Assembly (NCBI GenBank): GCA_963732585.1
Contig: CAVSZY010000005.1
Coordinates: 514,426-578,425 of the forward strand
DNA: 64,000 nt
Direction of reading: 5' to 3'
Origin: WLMZ01 sp963732585
GTDB taxonomy: Bacteria > Actinomycetota > Acidimicrobiia > Acidimicrobiales > Ilumatobacteraceae
The notes beneath the pieces were generated by a model. The model saw nothing but the letters and a program-made list of their open reading frames with translations, was not told where the DNA came from and ran no database searches. Positions 1-8,462 of the stretch are shown here, piece by piece (the first letter of the stretch is position 1; each line of letters starts with the position of its first letter). Both the position numbers and the translations under genes were made by a program.

Positions 1-1
1 G

Positions 2-1300
2 CCTCGCGATCTTGCGGATTCGCTGATTGCCATGGCGAACGCCGACGGTGGAATCATCGTCATCGGGCTCTGGGACGGCCGAATCGAAGGCATCAGCCGC
101 GACCGCTCTCACCAGATTTCGGCATGGCAACAGACGGCGTTCGATTTCACCACGCCAGTAGTGCCGTGCCGAACCCGACTCGTTGATTGTGCCGATTCGA
201 CCGGTGTCGTCAGACAACTTGTCGTCTTCGATGTCGAGTCCAGCCAATTTGTGCACAGCAACCGAAAGGATGAGGTCTTCCTTCGGGTCGGCGACGAAAG
301 CCGGAGATTATCGTTCGTCCAACGGCAAGAGTTGTTGTACGACAAGCGTCAGTCAAGCTATGAAAGTACGGTCGTCCCCGAGGTTGAACTGTCGGATTTG
401 AATCCTGATTTGCTGCGGGCGTACGCCATAGCCGTCGGTCACCCGGATCCGCTTCGCTTGTTGAACGCACGGGGACTTACAACGAAGACTGGCGGGATCA
501 CGGTCGCCGCCACGTTGCTCTTTGCCGACTCACCCCAGCGCTGGTTCCCGCAGGCAAGCGTTCGCATCCTGCGTTACCGAGGGGTCGAGCGCGGTACGGG
601 AGCGCGCCAGCAGCTGATTCATGACCGCCGGATCGACGGTCCGCTGAGCGCACAAATTTCGACTGCACGTTCCGAGATCAGCGAGCTAGTGCCAGTCAGG
701 CGAGCGCTTACAGGAAGTGGTCGATTCGATCAAGTAGGGATCATCCCTCCCGATGCGTGGCTCGAAGCGCTTGTCAACGCGGTGGTTCACCGGTCCTACA
801 GCTCGAGCGGCGATCACATCCGAGTCGAGATATTTGACGATCGGATCGAGATCGAGAGCCCAGGCCGGTTCCCCGGGCTCGCCGACAGCGCCAACCCGTT
901 GGCTGTCGTCAGATTCGCCAGAAACGCGCGAATAGCGCGGGCCTGCGCCGAGTTGTCCTTCGGGCAGGAACTTGGCGAAGGAATCCGGCGGATGGTCGAC
1001 GAAATGCGAATCGCCGGCCTCGCCGAGCCTGAGTTTGTCGAAACCTCGGGGAGCGTTCGCGTCACCCTGTCCTCCCGCCAAGTCGACAGTGACCTCGAGG
1101 CGCGCTTGGCTCCCGCGACACGCGACATACTTCGGCTATTGCGCCAGAACGCAACGATGAGTACCGGAGATCTGGTCGAAGTCACGGGGCGGTCCCGGCC
1201 GGGCGTGCTCAAGCAGTTGAATGCGTTGCGCGACGCAGGCTTGATTCGCCGCGTTGGCCAAAGCGCCAAGGATCCTCACGCACAGTGGGTCCTCGTGTAA
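2..1300 (+). CDS. AlbA_2/Schlafen-type putative transcriptional regulator (5' truncated by window)
   Basis: The frame is open to the window edge, so the true start lies upstream; an ATG at 32 is internal to the domain. The first residues (NADGGIIVIGL) match the AlbA_2 (Schlafen-like, formerly AAA_4) domain. The middle part has EALVNAVVHRSY and GEGIRRMVDEM, as in the RecG-like/HATPase_c_4 half of these proteins. The last ~60 residues form a winged-helix-like segment (TGDLVEVTGRSRPGVLKQL). Proteins of this build are usually annotated as ATP-binding or helicase-related regulators and are often found near toxin or defence genes; their biochemical role is poorly known. The toxin-antitoxin pair just downstream fits that setting. 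Confidence 0.8.
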   Translation, partial: PRDLADSLIAMANADGGIIVIGLWDGRIEGISRDRSHQISAWQQTAFDFTTPVVPCRTRLVDCADSTGVVRQLVVFDVESSQFVHSNRKDEVFLRVGDESRRLSFVQRQELLYDKRQSSYESTVVPEVELSDLNPDLLRAYAIAVGHPDPLRLLNARGLTTKTGGITVAATLLFADSPQRWFPQASVRILRYRGVERGTGARQQLIHDRRIDGPLSAQISTARSEISELVPVRRALTGSGRFDQVGIIPPDAWLEALVNAVVHRSYSSSGDHIRVEIFDDRIEIESPGRFPGLADSANPLAVVRFARNARIARACAELSFGQELGEGIRRMVDEMRIAGLAEPEFVETSGSVRVTLSSRQVDSDLEARLAPATRDILRLLRQNATMSTGDLVEVTGRSRPGVLKQLNALRDAGLIRRVGQSAKDPHAQWVLV

Positions 1301-1409
1301 CGATTTCGAGGTTAGGCCTGGCTGTTGAATCTCGAGCGCTTCGGCCCTACGTTGGGCTAGCTGCAAAAGCTATCGGGTGGCGCGAGCACATCACGCTAGC
1401 ATTTACTTC

Positions 1410-1619
1410 ATGACGACTACCCGAACCACTTTCACGTTAGAAGCGGCTCTGGCGACACACGCCCGTCAACTCGGTGTGAACGTCTCGGCCGCAGCGCGAG
1501 AAGGCGTTGTCGCTGCGGTTCGGGCGGCGATGGCGGCCAATGACCGCGCCGCCTACGAGCAGCACCCAGAGCAACCGGACTCGTTCTGGACTGGCATCGA
1601 GGCGTGGGGCGAGGAATGA
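1410..1619 (+). CDS. Type II antitoxin (CcdA/CopG-like), partner of MazF-type toxin
   Basis: A 69-residue protein. I chose the ATG at 1410 over the in-frame ATG at 1377 because the family N-terminus is short (TTRTTFTLEAALATHARQ). The N-terminal half has the pattern of a ribbon-helix-helix CcdA-type antitoxin (short strand, then helix with LGVNVSAAAREGV). The C-terminal tail is acidic and Trp-rich (DSFWTGIEAWGEE), the usual toxin-binding part. The stop overlaps the toxin start (ATGA at 1616), so the two genes are translationally coupled. It probably neutralises the toxin and represses its own promoter; that is family knowledge, not visible here. Confidence 0.75.
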   Translation: MTTTRTTFTLEAALATHARQLGVNVSAAAREGVVAAVRAAMAANDRAAYEQHPEQPDSFWTGIEAWGEE

Positions 1620-1924
1620 ACCGTGGTGACGTGTGGCTGGCCGAAGCGGGCGGAAAGCGACGACCCGTTCTCGTCTTGACGCGCACAGAAGCGATCGACG
1701 TCAGAGCGCTTGTGACCGTTGCGGAGATCACATCCTCCGTTCGAGGACTGTACGCCGAGGTCGAGTTCGACGCTGGTTCCGTCGGCCTGCAACGTGAGTC
1801 AGTGATCAACTGCGATGGGTTGCATACGGTTCCCAAGGCTGCCCTGACCAAGCACGTAGGCGTGGTTGCTGACGAGGTGATGGCTGCCGTGTGCGCCGCC
1901 ACGAGTTACGCGCTGGGATGTTGA
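1616..1924 (+). CDS. MazF/PemK-family toxin endoribonuclease
   Basis: A 102-residue protein starting inside the antitoxin stop codon (ATGA). It opens with MNRGDVWLAEAGGKRRPVLVLTR, trimmed here to its diagnostic parts: the GDVW and KRRPVLVLTR motifs of the MazF/PemK fold. A central VAEITSSVRG and the ESVINCDGLHTVPK segment match the conserved basic and catalytic-face region of the family. MazF proteins cleave mRNA at short sequences and are held inactive by the cognate antitoxin. Length is normal and no damage is visible. Confidence 0.85.
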   Translation: MNRGDVWLAEAGGKRRPVLVLTRTEAIDVRALVTVAEITSSVRGLYAEVEFDAGSVGLQRESVINCDGLHTVPKAALTKHVGVVADEVMAAVCAATSYALGC

Positions 1925-1992
1925 CGCAGTGACCGCTTCGGACTGGCCGAGTGCGAATTGCCCTAGATTATTTTAGAGTAGATCTTGTGACT

Positions 1993-2598
1993 CTAGGCCC
2001 GGTTGCGGGCCCGAGCTTGCTGCTCGCGGCGCAGCTTGGCGGCGGCCTGCTCGGCAGCTTTGCGTGCCTTGCGAGCCTCCTTCACCGAGGCATCGGCAGT
2101 CGGCGCCTCCAGTAGCGGCGCCAATGGCTTCATCTCCACCGCTGGCAACTGCACGACCTCGTCGGTCTTCAACAACTTGATGATCGTCGCCGACGCCGGC
2201 GCCTCGCCGACCACAACGGAGGCGAACATCATCCGCACGGCACCGACCGAGTAGTTCTCGATCAACCCGGGAATCACTTCCTGGAGGTTCTCCTCGGACG
2301 GCATGTCGGCGTTCTTGCCCAGCTTCTCGACAGTTTCGGCCAGACATGCGTCGGTCAAAACTACGCCGAGGCGCTGCAGATCGCCGTTGACGCGACCCTT
2401 GCGGGCGGCCTCACGGATCGCCTCGATCAAGCCTTCACCGGCGACGGCATCGTCGTGCACGTGGGAGATCTTGCGGATCGCCGAGACGTGATCTTCGGGT
2501 AGGCCAGCGATCAACGCCGCCATCTCCTCGTCTGTCGTCGCCGTTACGGCACGGTCGAGTAGGGCGAGGGCGGCGATGTGGGCCTTGGTGCTATTCAC
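1993..2598 (-). CDS. Hypothetical protein with basic Ala/Lys/Arg-rich C-terminus
   Basis: I do not recognise a family. From a GTG at 2598 (a further GTG at 2622 is possible) it encodes about 201 residues, predicted mostly helical. The last ~45 residues are rich in Ala, Lys and Arg (KEARKARKAAEQAAAKLRR), suggesting a nucleic-acid or ribosome contact. Codon use matches its neighbours, and it has no membrane segment or signal peptide. It lies divergent from the ilv leader region and converges on the toxin gene, so it is probably its own transcription unit. Confidence 0.55.
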   Translation of the reverse strand: MNSTKAHIAALALLDRAVTATTDEEMAALIAGLPEDHVSAIRKISHVHDDAVAGEGLIEAIREAARKGRVNGDLQRLGVVLTDACLAETVEKLGKNADMPSEENLQEVIPGLIENYSVGAVRMMFASVVVGEAPASATIIKLLKTDEVVQLPAVEMKPLAPLLEAPTADASVKEARKARKAAEQAAAKLRREQQARARNRA

Positions 2599-2686
2599 GG
2601 CCCACAGGTTACGACCGCACACGCCGTGGACCCACCCGCGTCAACACTCTTTGTCGTCTGTGGCGTTGAAGCACCACAAACCGTGG

Positions 2687-2715
2687 TTGCATTCAAGAAA
2701 TGGTCGTGGCACACT
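2687..2715 (+). promoter_or_regulatory. Candidate promoter of the ilv leader (leaderless)
   Basis: TTGCAT at 2687-2692 and CACACT at 2710-2715 are separated by 17 bases. The -10 ends 7 bases before the GTG that opens the leader peptide, so transcription could begin at or next to that start codon and give a leaderless leader ORF. This fits the absence of a Shine-Dalgarno sequence before the GTG. The match to consensus is moderate; the inference rests on spacing and on what follows. Confidence 0.45.
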
Positions 2716-2722
2716 GGTTGAC

Positions 2723-2770
2723 GTGTTCTGCGCTGTCCCAGCCCTCAGCATTCTCGTAGTAATCACCTAG
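2723..2770 (+). CDS. ilv leader peptide (attenuator peptide)
   Basis: A 15-codon ORF, GTG to TAG, reading VFCAVPALSILVVIT. Its second half is a run of Leu, Ile, Leu, Val, Val, Ile codons, the hallmark of leader peptides that sense charged branched-chain tRNAs. Its stop codon is embedded in the 5' arm of the first of two hairpins, and the second hairpin is an intrinsic terminator 66 bases before ilvB. Stalling at these codons would favour an alternative fold and let RNA polymerase continue into ilvB. Confidence 0.65.
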   Translation: MFCAVPALSILVVIT

Positions 2771-2832
2771 GCACAGCGGCCTCTCGCCGTCTGTGCCTTT
2801 CGACCTCCCACCAGGGAGGTCTTGTGCTTTTT
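2769..2832 (+). terminator. ilv attenuator (hairpin pair with U-rich tail)
   Basis: Two hairpins follow the leader peptide. The first spans 2769-2798: AGGCACAG-CGGC pairs with GCCG-T-CTGTGCCT, with one bulged T. The second is perfect: GACCTCCC (2802-2809), loop ACCA, GGGAGGTC (2814-2821), followed by TTGTGCTTTTT. The second has the form of a rho-independent terminator placed between leader and ilvB, as in other actinobacterial ilv leaders. Confidence 0.7.
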
Positions 2833-2886
2833 CGGCCACAGTTTCTCGTCCACCCTCCACCACACGCACGCACTTAGGAACCCACG

Positions 2887-4639
2887 ATGAAAATGACCGG
2901 GGCTCAAGCCCTCATCAAGGCCCTCGAAATGGAGCAAACCGAAGTGATCTTCGGCCTGCCGGGCGGCTGCATCCTGCCCGCCTACGATCCGCTGCTGGAC
3001 AGCAGCATCCGCCACATCCTCGTGCGTCACGAGCAGGGCGCTGGCCACATGGCCGAGGGATACGCCCATGTCACCGGTCGCCCCGGCGTGGCCATGGTCA
3101 CCAGCGGTCCGGCCGCCACCAACATGGTCACCCCACTGTGCGACGCCTATATGGACTCGATCCCGATGGTTTGCATCACCGGTCAGGTGCCGACGACGGC
3201 GATCGGTACCGACGCCTTCCAGGAGTGCGACACCGTCGGCATCACCCGCAGCGTCACCAAGCACAACGAATTGGTGATGCGGCCCCAAGACGTGCCGATG
3301 GCCATCCGCCAAGCCTTCCTCGTGGCCACCACCGGCCGACCGGGCCCGACCTTGGTCGATATCCCCAAGGACGTGCTGGTCAATTCAGATGGACTGGTAC
3401 TGGCCGACCGATGCTGAGGTGCTCGACAGCCTCCCCGGCTATCGACCGAACACCAAGGGCCACCCACGGATGATCAAGGAAGCGGCCAAGCTGATCCTCG
3501 AATCCGAGCGCCCGATCCTCTACATCGGCGGCGGCATCCTCAAGGCCCGCGCCGCCGAGGCGGTCAAGGAACTGGCCGAACTGACCCAGATCCACGTCGT
3601 CACCACCTTGATGGCCCGTGGCGCGTTCCCCGACAGCCATCCGTTGTGCCTGGGGATGCCGGGCATGCACGGCAACGCCACAGCCACGACCGCAATGCAG
3701 CGCAGCGATCTGCTGATCAACCTCGGCGCTCGCTTCGACGACCGCATCACCGGCAAAGTCAGTGCCTTTGCCCCCGAGGCCAAGATCATCCACGTCGATA
3801 TCGACCCGGCCGAGCAGGGCAAGGTCCGTCGCCCCGACGTGCCGATCGTCGGCGACTGTCGTCAGGTGATCGAGGAACTGATCAAGGCCATCCGCGATCT
3901 GCTCGCCGGTGGCACGACACAGGCCAACACCTCGGCGTGGAAGAGCCGGGTCAGCGGTTGGCGCGAGCAGTTCCCGTTGACCTACGAGATGAGCGAGCCG
4001 GGCGAGGCGTTGAAGCCGCAGTACTGCCTGGAGAATGCTGCGTGATAGCGCCCCGCAGGACACCATTCTGGTCAGCGGCGTTGGCCAACACCAGATGTGG
4101 TCGTCGCAGTATTGGCGCTTCGAGAAGCCGTACAGCTGGGTCAACTCCGGCGGCTTGGGCACGATGGGTTTCAGCGTGCCGGCGGCCATCGGTGCCAAGG
4201 TCGGACGTCCCGACGCCACGGTGTGGGCCATCGATGGCGACGGATGTTTCCAGATGACCGCCCAAGAGCTGGTTACGGCATCGACCGAGCGCATACCGGT
4301 CAAGGTCGCGATCCTCAACAACAGCTACCTCGGCATGGTCCGTCAGTGGCAGGAAATGTTCTACGAGGAGCGGTACAGCGAGGTTTATCTCTCGCCGGAC
4401 ACGCCCGACTTCGTCAAGTGGGCCGAGGCGATGGGTTGCGTCGGTATCCGCGTCGATTCACCGGAGGAAGTGCAGCCGGCGATCGACAAGGCCAATTCAG
4501 CATCGACGATCGCCCCGTCGTGGTCGATTTCCGTGTCGCCGCCTCGGAGAAGGTGTTCCCGATGGTCCCCGCCGGAGCGGGCAATGACGACTTGCTGCTG
4601 CCGGATACCCAAATGTCACGTCAGGAGTTCCTGCGATGA
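2887..4639 (+). CDS. ilvB: Acetolactate synthase large subunit IlvB (three apparent frameshifts)
   Basis: ThDP- and FAD-dependent enzyme that condenses two pyruvates to acetolactate, or pyruvate with 2-oxobutyrate: first step of valine, leucine and isoleucine synthesis. The start ATG follows an AGGAA ribosome site. The catalytic Glu lies in RHEQGAGHMAEGYA (about residue 49). The ThDP/Mg motif is AIDGDGCFQM with NNSYLGMVRQWQ, and the C-terminus is LLLPDTQMSRQEFLR. The protein changes frame near 3385 (+1, before MDWYWPTD), 4034 (+1, before MLRDSAPQD) and 4495 (one base missing, before SIDDRPVVVDF). Each time the conserved sequence resumes at once, so sequencing indels are likelier than decay. 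The stop overlaps the ilvN start (ATGA). Confidence 0.93.
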
Positions 4640-5182
4640 GCGTTGCCAACACAAACAACCTGCCACCGCACCACATCCTCAGCGTGTTGGTGCAGAACCG
4701 CCCCGGCGTGCTCGCCCGTGTCGCCGGGCTTATTCGCCCGCCGTGGCTACAACATCTTCTCGCTGGCCGTCGCGCCGACAGAGGACGAGGCCTTCAGCCG
4801 CATCACCATGGTCGTCGACGTCGAGTCGGCCCCGGTCGAGCAGATCGTCAAACAACTGTTCAAGCTGATCGAAGTGGTCAAGATCAGCGAACTCGATCCA
4901 CGACATTGCGTGGAGCGTGAGTTGATCTTGGCAACGGTGCGGGTGACCGCCGAAAACCGCGGTCAGGTGGTCGAACTGACCAACATCTTCGAGGGCAAGA
5001 TCCTGGCCGTTGGCGTCGAAGCGATCACCGTCAGCCTCGATGGAAATCCAGAAAAACTCGACGATTTTGAAGATCTTCTGCGAGGCTATGGCATCGTGGA
5101 ATTGCAGCGCACCGGTCGTGTCGCGCTGCCCAAACTAGATCGCGAAGCGAGGCTTCGCGCTGTGAAAGGGAAAGCAGTCTGA
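4636..5182 (+). CDS. ilvN: Acetolactate synthase regulatory subunit IlvN (one apparent frameshift)
   Basis: Small subunit that raises IlvB activity and gives feedback inhibition by valine. The ACT domain begins with HHILSVLVQNRPGVLARVAGL. The frame then shifts +1 near 4731 (an extra base in CTTATTCGCC) and continues FARRGYNIFSLAVAPTED. The C-terminal half (LATVRVTAENRGQVVELTNIF) is the second regulatory domain. The gene starts in the ilvB stop codon, and its own stop shares a base with the ilvC start (TGATG at 5180-5184), so the three genes are one coupled operon. Confidence 0.92.
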
Positions 5183-6213
5183 TGGCAGCCAAGGTGTTTT
5201 ACGAGGCCGATGCCGATCTCATCGATTATTCGCAGCCGCAAGGTCGCGATCATCGGCTACGGGTCGCAGGGTCATGCGCACGCACTCAACTTGAAGGAGT
5301 CCGGCGTGCCCGTCGTCGTCGGTCTTCGTGAAGGTTCCAAGTCCAAGGCCAAGGCCGAGGCTGCCGGGTTGACGGTGAAGACGGTTGGCGATGCGGCCAA
5401 GTGGGCCGACGTGATCATGATGACCATGCCCGACACGGAGCAGAAGGCCACGTACGAAGAGGACATCAAGAAGCACCTGCGCAAGGGCAAGGCTTTGGCC
5501 TTCGCTCACGGTTTCAACATCCGTTTCAAGCGGATCAAGCCACCCAAGTCGGTCGACGTGATCATGATCGCGCCGAAGGGCCCGGGTCACCTGGTGCGTC
5601 GTACCTACACCGAGGGTGGCGGCGTGCCGGCGATCATCGCCGTCGATCAAGATGCTTCCGGTGGCGCCCACGCGTTGGCGCTTGTCGTATGCCGACGCCA
5701 TCGGCGGCGCCCGCGCCGGGGTGATCGAGACCACCTTCACCGAAGAGACCGAGACCGACTTGTTCGGCGAGCAGGCCGTGCTCTGTGGCGGCGTCACGTC
5801 GCTGGTTCAGGCCGGGTTCGAGACACTGGTCGAGGCTGGCTATCAGCCGGAGATGGCCTACTTCGAGTGCTTGCACGAGGTGAAGTTGATCGTCGACCTG
5901 ATGTACGAAGAGGGCATTGCCGGCATGCGTTACAGCATCTCCGACACCGCCGAGTATGGCGACGTCACCCGTGGCCCACGCGTGGTCAACGCCAAGACCA
6001 AGCTGGAGATGAAGAAGATCCTCAAGGAGATCCAGACCGGCAAGTTCGCCAAGGAATGGATCGCCGAGAGCGAGAGCGGCCGTGTTCGTTTCAACGAGTT
6101 GCGCGCCGCCGGTGCCGAGCACCAGATCGAAACGGTCGGTGGCGAGTTGCGGGCGATGATGCCGTTCCTCGGCGCTGGCAAGCAGAAGGTTGTCCGACGT
6201 TTCCGGCGGCTGA
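5182..6213 (+). CDS. ilvC: Ketol-acid reductoisomerase IlvC (three apparent frameshifts)
   Basis: Converts acetolactate to 2,3-dihydroxy-isovalerate with NADPH and Mg2+. Starts MAAKVFYEADADL. The frame moves +1 near 5236, then KVAIIGYGSQGHAHALNLKE gives the Rossmann motif. It moves +1 near 5687 (before SYADAIGGARAGVIETTF) and +1 near 6191, after which the normal class I end (GKQKV, then SDVSGG and TGA at 6211) is reached. The knotted domain is intact (ECLHEVKLIVDLMYE, with acidic metal ligands). Length equals the usual ~340 residues once frames are joined. A strong hairpin follows the stop. Confidence 0.93.
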
Positions 6214-6249
6214 TCACAGCCGTTTTACAACTGATTGAACGCTGGTACA

Positions 6250-6276
6250 GGGTGGGCCGAGTTTCTCGGTCCACCC
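6250..6276 (+). terminator. Terminator hairpin after ilvC
   Basis: GGGTGGGCCGAG (6250-6261), loop TTT, CTCGGTCCACCC (6265-6276). This is twelve base pairs with a single G-U pair. It sits 37 bases past the repaired ilvC stop and has no clear U run. It probably ends the ilvBNC transcript. Confidence 0.6.
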
Positions 6277-6405
6277 GTGCCGATTGTGCGTGGCATCCGG
6301 CGCGAAATCTCGCGCTCGTTGACGCTGGGCGTCAGCGAACGGACGATCATCAGCGCGAGGGCAGCCGGGAGAGCCTTCGGTGGTCACCCGTCACACCAGA
6401 CATTC

Positions 6406-6433
6406 TTGACACTTTGTCCGTTGACAATAATAC
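6406..6433 (+). promoter_or_regulatory. Sigma-70-type promoter of tauE-like gene
   Basis: TTGACA (6406-6411) and TAATAC (6428-6433) are separated by 16 bases, 24 bases before the ATG of the exporter gene. This is a near-consensus housekeeping promoter, rare in such GC-rich DNA. The rest of the 6277-6405 interval shows nothing else I can name. Confidence 0.6.
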
Positions 6434-6457
6434 GCTAACACGGTAGGAATTAGGGGT

Positions 6458-7337
6458 ATGAACGATCTTCTCGTTGTCGGCCTCGCTGGTTTTGCTGCAT
6501 CATTTGTCGATGGCGCGCTGAGGTATGGGCTTCGGTCCGACCTCGTCGAGCATCCTGTTGGCCACCGGATTGAGCCCCGCCGGGGTGTCGGCGTCGGTCA
6601 ACGTTGCCAAGGTCGCCACCGGTATCGCCGCAGCGATTTCGCACTGGCGTTTCGGCAACATCGACCGTTCGCTGGTCCGCCGCCTTGCTGTGCCCGGGGT
6701 GTTCGGAGCGTTGATCGGCACGGTGATCCTTTCGAACGTCGACGGTGACAGCATCCGCCCGGTGCTGGCCCTGCTGTTGATGATCATCGGCGTTCGCATC
6801 CTGTTTCGCTTCAGCAGCCACCTGCCTCAGGCGAAGACCGCGGCCGAGGCTGCGGAACAGGCCTCTCTCAAGGGGGTCGAGGTCGCCGGCGCCGTCGGCG
6901 GTGTGACCAACGGTTTGATCGGGGCCTGGGGTCCGGTCGTCACCCCGTTCCTTTTGCATCGTGGCCTGCAGGCTCGCTTCGCCATCGGCTCGGTGAACAC
7001 CGCTGAGGTAGCCGTTGCCTTCGTCGCCGCCGGTTCGCTGTTCACCTCGGGAAACACCGGCGTCGAGGCCGGCACGATTGCAGCGATGCTGGTCGGTGGG
7101 GTACTGGCCTCACCCGTCGCTGCCTACACGGTGCGATTCGTGCCAGCCCGCCTGCTCGGCATTCTCGTCGCTGGTCTGCTGTTGATCACCAACCTGCGTG
7201 AGTTGAGCAACTGGCAAGACGTCGGCGACGCCCGCTGGCTTGCTTATGCAGCCGTACTCGCCTTCGTCGCCGTCGCCGCCTTGCGACCACGGGCCGCACG
7301 GCGCCGTGTGAAGTCGGTCTTCGTGACCTCATCGTAA
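6458..7337 (+). CDS. TauE/SafE-family membrane exporter (one apparent frameshift)
   Basis: Polytopic membrane protein of the TauE/SafE (DUF81) family, commonly linked to export of sulfite, sulfoacetate or other organosulfur anions; the substrate cannot be read here. It starts MNDLLVVGLAGFAASFVDGAL. An extra A near 6523 moves the frame, after which MGFGPTSSSILLATGLSPA gives the first conserved repeat. The second repeat, GVTNGLIGAWGPVVTPFLL, lies near the middle. About eight hydrophobic segments are visible. It has its own promoter, so it is not part of the ilv operon. Confidence 0.82.
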
Positions 7338-7500
7338 TGTGAATGGGTCACCGCAGATGGATTGACAAGATCATGTGTCCGTGACACAGTTCGCGTAGGT
7401 AGTCCACGTTCTTCCCCAGCATGTACGAGGGAGGGTTGATGGTGATCGACAGAGGCGCACGACGTTTGGCCGGAACGTTGATGGGTGGTCCGTTGTGTTC

Positions 7501-7653
7501 ATGCGTCTGAACATTCTCTTCGTGTGCGCTTTCGCGACCGCAGGCGCGTGCGGGCAACTCTCGGGAACGATGTGTAGACGTCGGCACGTTCCGCCTTCGT
7601 GTGGCCGGGCGTCGATTGAAGAGTGTGTTCGTCGGCTAGAACGGGGCTCATGA
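7501..7653 (+). CDS. Possible 50-residue lipoprotein-like ORF upstream of ridA
   Basis: An ATG ORF of 50 codons whose TGA overlaps the ridA start (ATGA at 7650). It begins MRLNILFVCAFATAGACG, resembling a short lipoprotein signal with a possible lipobox (TAGAC). The rest is Cys- and Arg-rich and not recognisable. It may be chance: coding bias is weak, and only a GGTGG about 11 bases upstream could be a ribosome site. The rest of the 7338-7649 interval shows no other gene. Confidence 0.25.
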   Translation: MRLNILFVCAFATAGACGQLSGTMCRRRHVPPSCGRASIEECVRRLERGS

Positions 7654-8030
7654 CCAGAGTCGCCATCACCGCCCCGAACGCCGTGGCCGTCGGACCGTAT
7701 TCGCACGCCGTGGAGAGCAACGGGTTTGTCTTCCTCTCCGGTCAGACGCCACTCGACCAGGCGACGGGCCTACTGGTGCAGGGTTCGATCGAGGATCAGG
7801 CGCGGCAATGTTTCCGCAACCTGTTTGCGGTGCTTGCCGCCGCCGGACTCTCCCCGGCGGATGTGGTCAAGTGCAACGTGTTTCTCACCGACATGGACGA
7901 CTTCGCGTCGATGAACGCGGTGTACGCCGAACAATTCGACACGCCCTACCCGGCGCGCACGACCATCGGCGTTGCTGCCCTTCCGGTAGGGGCGAGCATC
8001 GAGATCGAGATGATCGCCCAGCGACCTTGA
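7650..8030 (+). CDS. ridA: RidA/YjgF-family enamine/imine deaminase
   Basis: A 126-residue protein starting MTRVAITAPNAVAVGPYSHAV. The Rid signatures are all present: GPYSHAV near the N-terminus, FLSGQTPLD, and a C-terminal PARTTIGVAALPVGASIEIE with the Arg that binds the carboxylate. RidA hydrolyses reactive 2-aminoacrylate released by PLP enzymes. That fits a stretch of DNA carrying a PLP-enzyme gene (metY) and the ilv operon. Upstream in-frame codons were excluded because homologues begin at this Met. Confidence 0.9.
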   Translation: MTRVAITAPNAVAVGPYSHAVESNGFVFLSGQTPLDQATGLLVQGSIEDQARQCFRNLFAVLAAAGLSPADVVKCNVFLTDMDDFASMNAVYAEQFDTPYPARTTIGVAALPVGASIEIEMIAQRP

Positions 8031-8042
8031 TGATTCGCTCGA

Positions 8043-8462
8043 GTGGCCGACTTCGCCGCCGATCCGACGAATGCGCCGCGCTGGTACCGACGAATCAACG
8101 TTGCAGAATGGAAATCCGATCCGGTCGTCGCCGTTGGTTCACGCGTGGGGTTCGAGGCTCGGTTTCTCGGGAAGACAATGCGCTACACCTACCGAATCGT
8201 CGAATACGAACCCGGCACCCGAATGGTGATGTCCACGGCCGAGGGCCCGTTTCCGATGACCACCGAATACACCTGGCGCGACGCTGGCGCCGACACCATG
8301 ATGACGCTGCGCAATCACGGCCAACCATCGGGCTTCTCGAAGGCGATGGCGCTACCGATGTCGAACTCTATGCGTCGAGCGATGGCAAGTGACTTGGCCG
8401 AATTGGCCGCCATCGTCGAACGCCCGAGGCCCCAAGTGTCATACCGGCGATCTCCGGACTAG
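8043..8462 (+). CDS. SRPBCC-family protein (polyketide cyclase/START-like), possibly N-truncated
   Basis: A GTG start 12 bases after ridA; an in-frame TGA at 8031 blocks a longer form. The 139 residues begin VADFAADPTNAPRWYRRI, which is usually found ~15-20 residues into SRPBCC (START-like) proteins, so the first strand appears to be missing. The rest has the normal strand pattern and ends with the long C-terminal helix (MRRAMASDLAELAAIVE). These proteins bind hydrophobic ligands; no substrate can be inferred. Its 3' end overlaps the 3' end of the convergent Rrf2 gene by four bases. Confidence 0.65.
   Translation: MADFAADPTNAPRWYRRINVAEWKSDPVVAVGSRVGFEARFLGKTMRYTYRIVEYEPGTRMVMSTAEGPFPMTTEYTWRDAGADTMMTLRNHGQPSGFSKAMALPMSNSMRRAMASDLAELAAIVERPRPQVSYRRSPD

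Noticed and set aside
2793..3473. Plus-strand ORF overlapping the start of ilvB
   Set aside because: Arg/His/Pro-rich composition typical of the alternate frame of a GC-rich gene; ilvB in frame 1 is clearly the gene.
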